DNA from: Siphonodentalium dalli
Lineage: Eukaryota > Mollusca > Scaphopoda > Gadilida > Siphonodentaliidae
Length of the DNA stretch: 64,000 nucleotides
Assembly (NCBI GenBank): GCA_032622095.1
Contig: CP136066.1
Coordinates: forward strand, 66,656,278-66,720,277
Direction of reading: 5' to 3'
Within the stretch, counting starts at the first letter, position 1; each line of letters begins with the position of its first letter. Shown piece by piece: positions 36,301-51,300 of this stretch. The position numbers were made by a program, and so were the translations under genes. The notes under the pieces were generated by a model, which was given only the letters and a program-made list of their open reading frames with translations, did no database searches and was not told where the DNA came from.

Positions 36301-39300
36301 CATGGAGCTGATGTTAACTGTGAAAACAAGGTAATATGATAGATGTTATTTCAAATTGTTTATTTTACAATACTTTTGGAACACTCTGCTATGGTAATCA
36401 AATGGATATTTAGATTAAAGTATAGTAAAACCTCTCCAAACTGAACACCATTCGGACCGACCCTTCTGTTCGGATTAGAGAGGTGTTCGGTTTATAGAAA
36501 ATCGCACTACGATCTGTTCGGATTAGAGAGGTGTTCGGTTTATAGAAAATCGCACTACGATCGGAATGTATTGATGTCGTTGTCGAAGCACAACCGACTC
36601 ATTGTTGATTAATAAAATTTATTCAATAAATACCAAATCTAATATATATAACGATTGATAAAACAACATGTTATAATAAGAATTAAAAACATGGTATATT
36701 AAGACATAATACATGTATAGATAAGACAGGAAACATGGAAACGATAAATGTTACGTCAGAGGAAACTAATTTACGATGAAAATGTTCAACTAATATTGAC
36801 CATAATTTCCTCTTAGTTTGTTGATTATAATTTATCGTACTTGTTAGAAATGTTAGATTTCCTCTGTGGACTGTGTTGCAGTGTGCAAACTGTTTGTCAG
36901 CCCTTTTAGTTTCAAGTTAGGAATTTACTGCGGGAAAGAAATTGTTTTTCTTTGTTTTGACCTAGCTCCATTTTATTGTGCTAAGTTCTGGTCATACCAG
37001 TATATTCCTTGTACCTTGATTAATAGGTGTGTACAGTGGTGACAGCTGGTCTAATATTGAAGTCATTTCACATCAAATGTTTTCATCATTTTCAGTTTGA
37101 CCAACTCCACTAGATATTACATACAGTAATGCTCTAAATAATCGACTCCTTAACCACAGCATAATTATGGGTAATTTTTCAGGATTTAGTCGGAAATATG
37201 GCTTTAGGATTTAGTCGGAAACAAGCCATATTTCCGACTAAATCCTGAAAAGTTACCCATAATTCTGCTGTGGTTAAGAAGTCAATTATTTAGAGCATTA
37301 CTGTGTATGAAGCAATGATTCACATAAAATGTTTTCATCTGTTTCAGTTTGACCTAACTCCACTAGATATCGTGATAAGTACTGGTCGTACGATAATAAT
37401 AGTGTTTGTACTCATACCATCATCAGGCCTTAAAATTCATAATATTTTGCAAGAATCAAAATATAGCATTTCTACTGCGAATCAGTTTTTTACAAGAATT
37501 ATAATGAGAATCATGATTCTGATTCTCATCAGATTTTAAGGCCTGACCATTATTTCAGTGGAGATTTATTGTCCTACAGTAATGCCCTAAATAATCAACT
37601 CCTTAACCACAGAAGAATTATGGGTAACTTTTCAGGATTTAGTCGGAAATATGGCTTGTTGCCATTCATCAGAAAGCTCTCACTGATAGCTTTCCGATGA
37701 ATGGAAACAAGCCGTACATGTACTTCCGACTAAATCATGTAAATTTACCCATAATTCTGCTGTGGTTAAGAATTCAATTATTTAGAGCATTACTGTGTAT
37801 GAAGCATTGATTCACATAAAATGTTTTCATCTGTTTCAGTTTGACCTTACTCCACTAGATATCGCGATAAGTACTGGTCGTACGATTCTCGTACCCTTAT
37901 TGCAGGTGAGTCTGTGCACAAATAATATTCATTTTCATACTTATATGAAGAACGCTGTTATGAATTGCTGTTGCATCGATATACATGTAAAGCATGAGCC
38001 CTTCAGATTGCACCTCTCCACAGAATCCCCATATAAAAAGATGTATTGACTATTGCAAAAATTTCCAATGTTTTGGTATAAATATTGACATTTTATCTTC
38101 CTACCAAGCGAACCATGGCTCACCCTGATGTGGTAAAATTACACTAATCTAATGGGCCTGCATTACCCACTCTCTAAACTGAGCTTCAGGTGTACAGTAA
38201 TGACCAAAGTATATGACCCTTTAACCACAGCAGAATTATGGGGAATTTTTCAGGATTTAGTCAGAAATATGGCTTGTTGTCGTTCATCGGAAAGCTCTCA
38301 CTGAGAGCTTTCCGATGAATGGCAACAAGCCATATTTCCGACTAAATCCTAAAAAGTTACCCATAATGCTTCTGTGGTTAAGGAGTCGATTATTTAGGAC
38401 ATTACTGTACATCACTCTTGTTATGTCAGTGATTATTACCAAGCCTTGAATTAGTGTGTCTGTCACTTGCAGAATGAGGTTCCCAGAGGGTGAATTTAGT
38501 GATGCTACCCCGCATAGCGGGCTAGCATCACCAAATTCAACCTCTGGGAACCTCATTATGCTGAGATGTAAGCAGAATGAGGTCCCCAGAGGGTGAATTT
38601 TGTGATGCTAGCCCGCTATGCGGGGTAGCATCACTAAATTCACCCTCTGGGGACCTCATTCTGCAAATGACAGGCACACTATTTCAAGGCTTGATTATTA
38701 CTTTCTTGCCTGTCTGTTATTGTCCCCCAAAAATTCCCATGTGTCCTGCCACATCCTTGTTCGCATGATAACTTGAACAATATTGAACAGAATTTCTTTA
38801 TATTTGCGAACAGAATTTCTTTATATTTGCGAACAGAATTTCTTGATATTTGCTACGTGGTTCACATTTGAGAAGACACAGGCAAAGTTCGAATGTGTTC
38901 ACGTTCTGATGATTTTTGACAGAGTTATGCCCTTATTCAACTTATAAATCACTGTTTTTGTGTTGTCCGCATGGTAACTTGAGCAATATTCAACAGAATT
39001 TCTTGATATTTGGTAGGTCAAATTTGAGAAGGCGCAGGTCAAGTTTGTATTTGGTCATGGTCTGATGATTTTTGATGGAGTTATGCCCCTTTTTGTCCGC
39101 CCACCCAACAGGTTCGGAGGACTATTATAATCAGCCTGTGTGTCCGTCCGAGGTTTCCGGATGATAACTTTAGTTAGAGTGAACCAAATTAAATTAAATT
39201 TGGTATGTGGGTTTACTAGCAGAAAAGACAGGTCAAGTTCGAATTCTGGTTCCGTCCGCCAATTTCACCAGAGTTATGCCCCCTTTTCGACTTAGAATTT

Positions 39301-42300
39301 GACCGTCTGTTAACATTTTTGGTTTCCGACGATAACTCCAGTTTGGATTATTTGATCTGAACCAAAGTTGGTATGTGTATTTTCCAGCTAAAGATACAGG
39401 CCAAGTTCGAATATGGGTTCCGTCCAATTATTTTTACATGAGTTACGGCCCTTTTTCGACTTAGAATTTGACCGTCTGTTAACATTTTTGGTTTCCAACC
39501 GATAACTCCAGTTTGGATTATTTGATCTGAACCAAAGTTGGTATGTGTCTTTCTCCCAGCAAAAGACAGGTCAAGTTCGAATTCGGGTTCCGCCCGCCAA
39601 TTTTCACCAGAGTTATGTCCCTTTTTGACTTAGAATTTTTGCCAATTTGAGGTTTCCGGATGATAACTTTAGTAAATGTGTACTGAATGAAATTACATTT
39701 GGTATGTAGGTTTACTAGCACTAAAGACAGGTTTTTATGCGCAAACAACGGTCGTATCAAGCCGACACTTAGAGGCGGACACGAGGTCTACCGACCTTTT
39801 ATTCAACTTAGAAAGCATTGTTTTCATGTTTTCCACATAGTAACTGGAGCAATATTGAATAGAATTTCTTGATATTTGACATGTGGTTCTCATTTGAGAA
39901 GACGCAGACCAAGTTCGTATTTGGTCACGGTCTGATGATTTTTGACGGAGTTATGCCCCTTTTTCAACTTGGAAAGCATTGTTTTCATGTTTTCCATTTA
40001 GTAACTTGAGCAATATTGAATAGAATTTCTTGATATTTGGCATGTGGTTCTCATTTGAGAAGACACAGGCCAAGTTTGTATTTGGTCACGGTCTGATGAT
40101 TTTTGATAGAGTTATGCCCCTTTTTCGATTTAGAAGCATTGTTTTCATGTTTTCCACTTAGTAACTTGAGCAGTATTCAATAAAATGTTGTGATATTTGG
40201 CATGTGGTTCTCATTTGAGAAGGTGCAGGCCAAGTTTTATTTTAATCCATTTAGAAATAACATTTGTGTTGTCTCAATTATAAATTGAGAATTCTTCAAA
40301 GGAATCTCTTGATGCTTGGTGAGTGGCTCACCTTTGAGGACATGCAGGTCATCGACTAATTTGAATAAAATTTTGCTAAAATTTTAATTCTTTGTTCTTA
40401 AAAAAGCCAACGTCCCAAATAGCCACCTTGATTCGCGGGACTTGGGGTCTCTGACGTTTTATTTTATCTATATTGATCAATTTCTGCATTGGTGTTAACC
40501 CTCATATTTTTAGAATACATCAGATGCAACTCTTCCAATCACTGATACAGAACCTGAAACAGTTACCATAGAGACATCAGAGACAACGATAGCTGCTAAC
40601 GAAGTGGCTGAAATGGCAATTGAAATGTCACATCAGATAGAACAGAAGAATGCTCACGTTATACCTCTACAAGTGTTCCAGAATCAGAAAGCCACAGGTG
40701 TGTGCCCTATTGGATAGTATGACACTGCTGTTTAGAATTTTGGCACTGCAAATCCATGGTTGTCATTTCGAATCAAATCAGGCATTAGTTTAGAATTGCA
40801 TCAAATTGAATTGTGGTCTCTGGTGTATCAGAACAGTTTGGAATGCTTAACTCAGACGCCGCAATGCCGATTTCCAGGATGGGGGACTCGAACGAGCATG
40901 CGCCTGTCGCCGGGTCGTCATTTAAAGTGATGTGAAACACTCCGGTAGGGCGATTAAATAGAAATGGAGAATAATCTTGCTCAAAGAAGTAATTTTTACA
41001 AATATTATATCCAAATTGACAACAAACACCGTCATTCTTCTATATTAATTAAATACAATGACTCTCGATGGCCAAATCTATGGTGTTAACTTATCACAGA
41101 TAGTTGCATCCCGAATCGAGAAGTAAATATTTACAATTGCGTGTTGTTCAGATGATGTTTTCTATGGAGTGGTAAGGTCGATTTGTTTGAAATTTTCGGT
41201 GATGTTACTAGAATGCTATATTCCTCCAGCTGGCATAGTGTCTGAATACTAACTTTTTAGTTTCACACACTCAAATAAGTACATCATATGTCTTTAAATT
41301 GGTAGCGAATTGGTAACGAATGGAAAACATTTAACAAATCAAAAAGCTTGTAATGATGAGTGATTGTGAACAGATCTTGTGTATCTTGTGTATCTTGTGT
41401 AAGTTAGAATATGCATGCAGCTCATATTCATCATAAATACTGATGATTGTGAATGTGATGAGTGATGGATGGAAGTAACTATATATAATATATATAAAGT
41501 GCTTCCAAACTCTCACATTCAACAATCTTCGTCAGTCCCCGTACTACAGTATATTGTAATCTGCCACTTGTCATTGACCTTTAGCAGTATATGGAATGGA
41601 CACTTTTATAGTATGTAATTCCCATGCCACACGCAATTCCTGGAAGCCTGCATTCCCTGTGGACTTTATCCTATGTCATTCTTACGCAGATAGGGTGATC
41701 TATTTATGGATTATTTGCGACATTGTTGCTGGTATGCACGATCGTTACTTAACAGTATCGTGAAGTTCGGGGTCACAGCTGGCAATGAATTCTGGCACCA
41801 CAATTTTTTTTGGTATTTTTGCTGTTAATACTTGAAATAGTTCTATTTAGACAGTTATGAATTTGCCCTAGAAATTTTAGGTGGCAACCAGTTGCAAGAA
41901 CACATTCCATAATTGAGCAATGAAATCAATGGAAGGTGTTTTTGCATACCTATCACCAATCTCTACCAGAATGCACTAGTCATTCTTCCTTTCTGACTCC
42001 ATCACCGACTGGGTACCAGTCTGTGTTTCTATATTTAGCATGGGGTTTTCCAGTAAAAATTGCGAAACCCGCACTAAAACATAATGACAGAATGGAAAAT
42101 CAGAGTGGTAGTTTTTATGACTATTTTGGCAAGCTACTCGTCAAATTGCAGCAAATTAGAACTCTTGTGTTTGACTTGCTGTGCAAGTTGTGACAATGTC
42201 ATACACGTGCGTTTAGACATTTGTGTTGATAAAATAATTGGAGAACCAAATCATACCATTACGCAATATACGGTAGGTCTTCAGTTTTAGTGGGACTTTC

Positions 42301-45300
42301 CAAACTTAAGTTACGAAATTGCACAATGTTTTGTCGATATTGTGTGTGTTTAATAAGGGCAGCATGCTGCTATGTTCGCTTAGTATATATATCTCTATAT
42401 CGTGGACGTCCACCAAATGTTGGTAAAATGTCGCCAGTAGCAGCGGTCTTACAGAGTCATCAAGGGAGGTAAACCCAGCATGGAGTTTGACCTATCACCA
42501 GTAATAACACTTTTAATTCTGACATCTGAGAGCCGACAAATGATACCAGTCATATTTTTAATTTGTTTCTAACATATATAGTCTTTTTATCAGATGGCTC
42601 AGGAGACCAGAACAGTACTCAAGTGTTAGCTACTCTGGCTGCATTAGCTGAGGCCACGGCTCCAAACAGCACACAAAGTATGTATATCGTATCGACTTTG
42701 TGATGACAAGCCCCAGCACCAACTCACCCCAGGACAATTTTTTTTTTAAACAATCTTAGTGAGTTAGATTTATAAATTTCTAATATTATGTTAGACCACA
42801 TCAATATTATAGCCTGGTTTACAAACATTTTGAAGGATTGCAAGAGGGGGAAAAATAACTGTGCAAGACTTTTGAAAATATTATATTTTATTCAAATTCC
42901 CATGAGATATTTTAAATAATATTTAGGAAAAAATGAGAAAGCAGAAGAAACGACTATGCAATGAACTATTCTCTACTCCACACTGCTCCACTTACGTACT
43001 CAATATTTTAGTCAACTTAACATAAACCAAGGAATACAATGCTTCTTTTTTTTTTTGCAATATGAGAAAAAAGATGTAGGATGGGTTCATAAACCAGGCT
43101 ATTAGCCCTTTCTATACTAAATACTTATTGACGAGTAATTCCCTTATGAAATGTTTAGATAATAAGTTCAACAAAATGACCATTGAACTTATTATCTGAA
43201 CATTTCCACCCATTAATATGAATAATTCTGCTCATGTATAGTCTTTTCGTATGTCTGTCATCTCCCTTTATTACCTGAACAGCCCTCCAAATGAATAATA
43301 GACCGTTCCAATGTATAATTTTATGACTGAATGGGAGAATCCATTTAGTATAGAAAGGGTTTAATAATTTGAGTATGCTGTTGCCTTTGGGAAATCGTGA
43401 AACGAGATGACACATACATGTTTTTCCTTATTTTATTGATAATTCCATATTGGATAGAATACTAATGTTTATAGGGCAGTGGTTTTGACATTCAAAATCT
43501 TCTCAATGGAAAAATAAGACCAAAAAAAGTTGAACCAATTTGACATCTACTTGATGATAGTGCTTTACTGATCTTCATGACTAATTATATTGCATGTATA
43601 TATGCAAAGGTCTTAGTCCCTTTGTAGGCCCTCAATGCATTCGCTAGGTGAATAAAAGGTTATTGAAATTCCGCCAATTAACAAATGTATGCCAACATGT
43701 GAGAATGCCACCACATTAGTGTACATCCCGGCATTTTGCTACTTAGCATAGGTGGGATGCTCCTTCTTATGCATCTTACACAGTCAGTGTAATCAGGCGG
43801 TTTGATACTACATGTATTCCAAAAAGCCATGCATGACACCAACTCCAGACAATGCAAAATTATTGCTTTTAAGTTGCATTAAATTTCAATTTTTGTCCAA
43901 TAGACACAAAAACAAAGAGGCGAATTGGGGGACTATATTTTCCGTTGCCAGCTATCGTATGCTGTTGTGAAGCGTCTCAGCCAATGCTGTAAATTTATGC
44001 ATTGTGTAGCTTCTTTTAAGGATTCTGATAGTGCTGGGATGGTTGGGGTTTTTTCCTAACCGGTTAACCGCAGGCATTAACCTAATCACAACCGGATAAC
44101 CGCAACCATCATTACCCTAAGTACGAGATTGAATACACTGGTCACTATATCGGCAAAATAAGTGTTGATTACGCGTCCCGGAGATGTTGATATACATGCG
44201 ATCACAAACGATGTCTTGATCGTACAATGCGGTCCCATTACGGCGATCAAATAGTGGTAAATGTGTATAAATAAATTCAGTTTTGAGCCCAAACAAACTA
44301 AAATATCATATATATTAGTAGTGCACAATAATTCCCACTTCCTGATGGTTTGTGATTGAGCAATTGTTTGTGGTCGCTTTTATATCGATGTTTACGGGAG
44401 TTCAGCATAACAACGCTTGCTTGCAAAACATTCCGCAACGAAATATAGTTCCTTCCTCGTGTATATCCTGGGCATGATTAGCCCAAACATGTGTACTACA
44501 AGGTACTGAATGTAGGTATACTGTTGTTTAGTAATGTTTACCAGTGTTTGGGTATAGGTAGGTATGTATTAATCACAGTGGCTTCAATTATTTAATAAAC
44601 AAATTCAAACAAAATTAAATCGTCATGATTCATTACACAAGCCCCTGTCAGTGTTTAGGAAATAAAGTTAAGTAATGATAATGATAAAGGGGGGGGACAG
44701 TTTCAACAAAACAGACAAGACTATTGATGATGTAGTAAAAGTCTAGACTTGATTGATTTGATTTATGCCACGGTGCGCGTGCAGCCGGAACGTCACGAAC
44801 TCGCAACCTTTCATGTAAGGCCGCCAAAGGAAGTTGGCATCGAATGTATAGCAAGTGATTCGCAGACTGACACAGAGTGTAGTTGTTGGTTTCATGTCTA
44901 GAAAAGCTGCCGGTGATCAAACGGGCATGTGTTATGGGGTATATGAATACACAATCAACTGTCCAAATCGCTTCTTATTACTTACTTAAACTTTCGTAAA
45001 TGATTTCGGCAACATTTACATGGAGTACTACGATGATAGTACGATCGTTATCAATAGTACGGTTATCCAGTTGTGGCCTCCTTTAACCGGTTAACATGTG
45101 TAACCGACTCGTAACCGGATATCCAGACAACCGTCCGAGCACTAGCTTCTGATTTGTTACAAAGGCATGAAGCTCTAGTTTTATTCATGTGATATACAAG
45201 ATCTTCAACTCGTTCTGTTGGGATATAAGATTTTATGAAACTCATTTCATAAAATCTTATATCCCAACATAGCTCATTGGAGATCCTCTATATATCTCGC

Positions 45301-48300
45301 CTCAACTGGGCATGCTAGTATAACTGATCATGTACAGTACAAAGGTAAATTTTAGTTAAAACTGTGCTTGTGTTTCCTGTATTCTTGTATAATTTATGCA
45401 CTTCTTCTAATAAATCATTTCTCTTTTCCCCACAACATATTTGTTTCCCAAGCTGTCACAGTTATACTCTTTATCTCTTTCTGTACTAAATGGATTCTCC
45501 CACTCAATTATAAAAGTATACATTGGATATTGGTCCTATTAATCATTTGAATGGTTTTTCAGGAAAAATAAGCAGACAACAGATAATAAAAGTATGGAAG
45601 GAGTCCTATTTATTGCAGGGAAATGTTCAGATAACAATTTCAACAAAAGACCATAGGTCTTACTTATTATCTGACAATTTCCTACAAGATAACTTCTCTT
45701 CAATGAGTATTTAATATAGAAAGGGTTATTATATTTACTAGAAAATGTATGCAAACTGTGCATTACAAATAATGTTTTTTTATTATATGCTTGCCTATAA
45801 TATAGCGGGAAATTACCATAACGTAGATCGTCATATCTATCTCTTCGGAGCTACAGTGAAATCATGTTTGTTATTTCACTGTAAGTTCTGATATTTCAGT
45901 GTAGTTCCCTGACTTGAAACTAACAGCTACCATGAACATGCATGCGCCAAGGTGGACTGCGAGTTATCAGTGCGTGTATGCTCTGTCCACTAGCCAATCA
46001 AAAGCGACGAATTTATGATGCCACTTGATCGATCGATAATTCTACAATGCTTCAATTTCAACTTTAGGCCCAGGCTCTTTCCTGTTTGTTAACACTGACA
46101 CTGGCTCTTTATTAAATCATGGATGTAAATTAGTTACATCTAATATATATTGCTGCTTTAATTAATTAGTTAATAATTTAATTAGATAAGAGTTATTTTA
46201 CAACTTTGAACATTAATAAGGGGCGTATAATAAAAAGAATACCTGCATTTTGTATTTGAATACCTGAAACATCTCATTCGTGTCTGGAAAGAAATATCAA
46301 ATTTTCACTCGCGGCTTGCAGCCAATCGTGAAAATTCTATATTTCTTTCCAGACACTCATGAGATATTTCGGTATTCAAACAAAACTGTAGGTATTCTCT
46401 TTATATTATTTTTAAAACCGTACCAAGGAAATATGTAGAGTGACTTGAGTGCTGCTGTAAATTAAAGTTAACGAGGAAATACACAGCACCCTGTTTTTAA
46501 TTATAATCAATGTATTTTAGAGTTCTCTTTCTTTGCGGAAAACAAGAATACTGACTGCTGCTATAGTACATTGTTTACAAATATTGATTTCTACATGCTG
46601 ACCGTCGTCACTGAGGATTATATTGATAATAAAGCACTTTTACGTTTCTATACTAAATACTTATTGATGAGTAGTTCCCTTAGGAAATTTTCAGATAATA
46701 AGTTCAACATGTTGAACTTATTATCTGAACATTTCCCATCCATGTATAAGATTCATTATTCACTTTCTATTGCCTGACATCTACTCATATTTACTTAACA
46801 TCCCTCGAGATGAATAATAGACCCTTCCAATGTATACTTTTATAACTGAGTTGAAGAATACATAGAGGATAGAAAGGGTTAAACACTTTCCAGGCTTAAA
46901 ATATTATCTGAAATCTGAACCTTTCCCGCCAATGAATATCAATCCTTCTGCACTTGTATTGTCTTTTTGTCTGTTTATTGCCCGGTTTTTATTACCTGAA
47001 CACTTCCCCCAAATGAATAATAGACCATTCCAATGTGTACTTTTATAACTGAATGGGAGAATCCAATCAGTATAGAAAGGGTTAACTCATCTACCAGTAT
47101 AATATGTTCAGCAAGTTGTTTACAAACAATGGTTTCTACATACTGAGTCTCGTCACAGTGGATTATTGATAACGAAAGAATGGTTTAATAAGCTTAATTT
47201 GTATGATTTTTCAGTTATACCCACCGCGAATGCTTGAGGCACTTTAAATGTATATAAATATGAGTATCCCTTTGAATTGTGACCAACCCTTGTGTTTAAC
47301 GTATAGCGTATGTCATATGTAGGAAATGGACATGATATCACTGCTTTTGTGAACACGGTTGGAAGTGTGGTTAAACACTTGCTGATTAAAATCAATTTCT
47401 TTTGTGCATTGTTTAATTTGCTCATGGGTGGATACTTGTATATACATATATATGTGCAGTGTTCGCGCTGTCGGTAGCCAAATTAGCCAATGGCTAATCT
47501 TTTTCGAATTTGGCTAATAATACCTTCTTTTGGCTAAACTTTTGTTGACCCCCAAATGGAGACTGGAAGCATGAATTTTTGGCAAGTGGGTTTTCAATTC
47601 TATGATGTGAACGATCTAGTCCGAAAACATCATATACGTAAGTGGGAATATATCGCCGACTGTACAAAGGGAAACCTGATCGCGGACAGTACAAAGGGAA
47701 ACCCGTCACGCTGCACGAAACAGCAAAAGGTCATATCATTATTTTACATTTAATCCGCTAATCCCCCATTGTCTGTCTGGTCACTCACGGGGATCCTGCA
47801 CAATGCATGTTTATGATGACATTGTATTTATGACGGTCAATGTTTATGAGCACCAAGTGTAAGACAATAGCTTAATCAGCCAAATGTGAATCACGACAGA
47901 TATTTTGTGGCTATTTGTCGTCAATACCGATACATTCAAAATAATATGCATGCTTTTATGACAGATTGTAATTTGATAATGGCCTAACAATATTAAGTTA
48001 TTAGTTTCCAGATGTCACTTAGATATTTTCGCAAGGATAATTAATATTTAATGATTTAAAAAAAGATATTGATATAAAACAAAAAAAATAATGACATTAA
48101 GAAGGACAATCCCGAATTGCACCCCCCCCCCCCCCCCCCCCCCCACTCTTTCACATAAAGATTAATTTTTAATAAATGATATATATAATAATATTTCTAG
48201 TTCATCACAATTAGTTAAATTATTGTGTATTTACCTATGCCTCTTAGATTTGACGTTTTAGTCATTAATTGTGAACCGACCAGAAAACGATAATTTAATT

Positions 48301-51300
48301 TGGCCATATATTTTTTTTAATTTGGCCAAAATAAATTTGGCTAAAGTTTTTTTCATTTGGCTGATAAAATTGTCATTTGGCTAAACTTTTGGCTAAACTT
48401 TTTTTCGGTCCAGCGCGAACACTGTATATGTGTGTAAATCTGTTCTATACTGTGCATGTTATGTTACTGTCCATGTTCCAATTGTTTTACAATGGCTAGA
48501 ATAAATAATCAATGTTGTCAACAAAAAAACAAAACAAAGTTCATCTACCAGTATAATATGGTTGGCCGTGGCTAAAGTACCATATACGGCACTTTAGCCG
48601 AACTCTAGTCAAATTGTTAAAGTACCGTATCATATGGGACTTTAGCCGAACTGCTAAAGTACCGTATGCATGTACAGCATTTTAGTAGTTTGGCTAGAGT
48701 ACCGCAGGCCTATACGTTTGATTCACATGCCACACGATTATACATAAATGTTTTGAGTAATGATTCTTTGATTCGTATATGAACTAGCTCTACCGTACGT
48801 GATGACTGATGGCCTGGAGCCACGCACAACTCGCTTGGTAATGGTATTTCGACATGGGACTATATAGTCTCTTTTGAGTCCACGCTCATATAACCAGGTA
48901 TTTGGTTTAGATTTTGGAAATGGATCATTCTACGTGGATTCAAATCCCCAATTACCTCATGCTATCTGATAGCGCTCAATTTCCATGACCCTGTTGGTTA
49001 GGCGTTGAATAAATCAGCACTCAGGCACTGCCATTATTGTGACGAACGCGCACATACAGCATTCTAGCCAATCCGTAATATGTTTTGGCATGGCAACAAC
49101 AGAAATAATGAACAGGAATTTTAAATCAGACCATCTGATCATAACAGTTCTCTTTAGTGTATGTTTGTTCTTTTGACAGGTAACAATAACGCAGAAGTCA
49201 TGAATTGGTTGGAGAGTCAGGGTATTACGATGATATCAACCGCCGACAGTAATATTATCTCCTCGGCTGTTGAGAGTGGCCACACCATATCACTAACAGG
49301 TATGTACATTAACCCTCAGAGAGTCAGGGTATTACGATGATATCAACCGCCGTCAGTAATATTATATCCTCGGCTGTTGAAAGCGGCCACACCATATCAC
49401 TGACAGGTATGCACATTAACCCTTAGAGCGTCAGGGTATTACAATGATATCAACCACCGACAATAATATTAATATTGGGGTATTCACAATTCACATTCTG
49501 ATCACTCTTTGTAATGCCAGTTTCATGTTTGATTATGATTTTCTATACCTTTGGTCGGATCATTATGAAATTTTGCATAGCTGTTGACATTGACATGTAG
49601 ATGGGAACGAGTCATTTTCGGGTCATTCATAAAAAAAACTTGGCCACCAGCAGCCATCTTGGATTTCAAAATTCAATCCATTAGCACGCGCCACAGTTCT
49701 TACTGGTCGTCTGGTCATCATGAAATTTGTCATGGATGTTAATATTGACATGTAGATGGGAAACGAGTCATTTTGGGGTTCATTCGGCCAAAAAACAATG
49801 CCGCCAGCAGCCATTTTGGATTTTACTCTTTGCATGACTAAATCCTTTGGCACGGGCTACAGGTCGTATCTTCGGTCGGATCATCATGAAATTTGTCGTG
49901 GATGTTGATATTGACATGTAGATGAGAACGAGTCATTTTGGGGTCATTCGGCAAAAAACATGGCCGCCCGCGCCCATCTTGGCTAGAGGCCGGAGTGTTC
50001 GTCTGATCATCATGAAATTTGTCGTGGAAGTTAATATTGACATGTAGATGGGAACTAGTTATTTTGGGGTCATTCTGCCATAAAACATGGCCACTGGCAG
50101 CCATCTTGGATTTTACTCTTTGTATGACTAAATCCTTTGACAGAGGCTACAGGTCATACCTTTGGTCGGATCATCATGAAATTTGTCATGGATGTTAACA
50201 TTGACATGTAAATGGGAACGAGCCATTTTGGGGTTATTCGGCAAAAAATCATGGCTGCCAGCGGCCATCATGGATTTCAAAATTAAATCCATTAACACGG
50301 GCTACAGGCCGTACTGTTTTTCTGATCATCATGAAATTTGTCAATTATGTTAATATTTAAATGTAGATGGGAACGAGTCATTTTGGGGTCTTTCGGCCAA
50401 AAAACATGGCTGCCAGCAGCCATCTTGGATTTTACTCTTTGCATGACTAAATCCTTTGGCATGGGCTACAGGTCGTACCTTTGGTCGGATTATCATGAAA
50501 TTGTCATGCATGTTAACATTGATATGTAGATGGGAACGAGTCATTTTGGCGTCATTCGGCAAAAAAACATGGCTGCCATTGGCCATCTTGGGTATCAAAA
50601 TTCAGTCCATTAGGCCAGGCTACAGACTGGAGTTTTCGTCTGATCATCATGAAATTTGTCGTGGATGTTAATATTGACATGCAGATGGGAACGTTTCATT
50701 TTGGGGTCAATAGGCCATAAAACATGGCTGCCAGCAGCCATCTTGGATTTTACTGTTTGCATGACTAAATCCTTTGGCACGGGCTACAGGTCGTACCTTT
50801 GGTTGCATCATCATGAAATATGTCATTTTGGGGTCATTCGGCCATAAAACATGTCCGCCGGCAGCCAGCTTGGATTTTACTCTTTGTGTGACTAAATCCT
50901 TTGGCACACCCTAAGGTCCACTTCCCTCATCCGATCATCACCAAACTTCATATTAATCTTGATATTGATCTACTAGATGGAAGCTATCAAATGTTTTTTG
51001 AATTTCATTGGAAAACATAGCCGCAATTGGATTTTACTTTATATATATATCTCTTCATGCTGATAACCTAGTATTACTTAGACATCTCAACTTTCTGCAT
51101 TCTTAATCGCTCCATTGACTGTAACACTTGAAATTATTCCCGTTCCAAGTTGAGCTACAGTGTCATTGACACTTTCATTTGCAATTCCAATCGCCCATCA
51201 AAACTTACTTTCCAGATTCCGGTCAAATTGGTTCTGTTTTTTCCCTCTTATCCCCTCTTATTTCAGTAGCCCTAGAATGTCTTTACAAAAAAAAAAATTA

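Noticed and set aside
38765-40250. Regularly spaced repeats considered as a CRISPR array
   Set aside because: Units diverge, have no constant short repeat with unique spacers, and the genome is eukaryotic.
49623-50907. Several 63-88-codon frames sharing phrases such as [16 protein letters not shown]
   Set aside because: They are translations of satellite monomers, present in many frames and on both strands.
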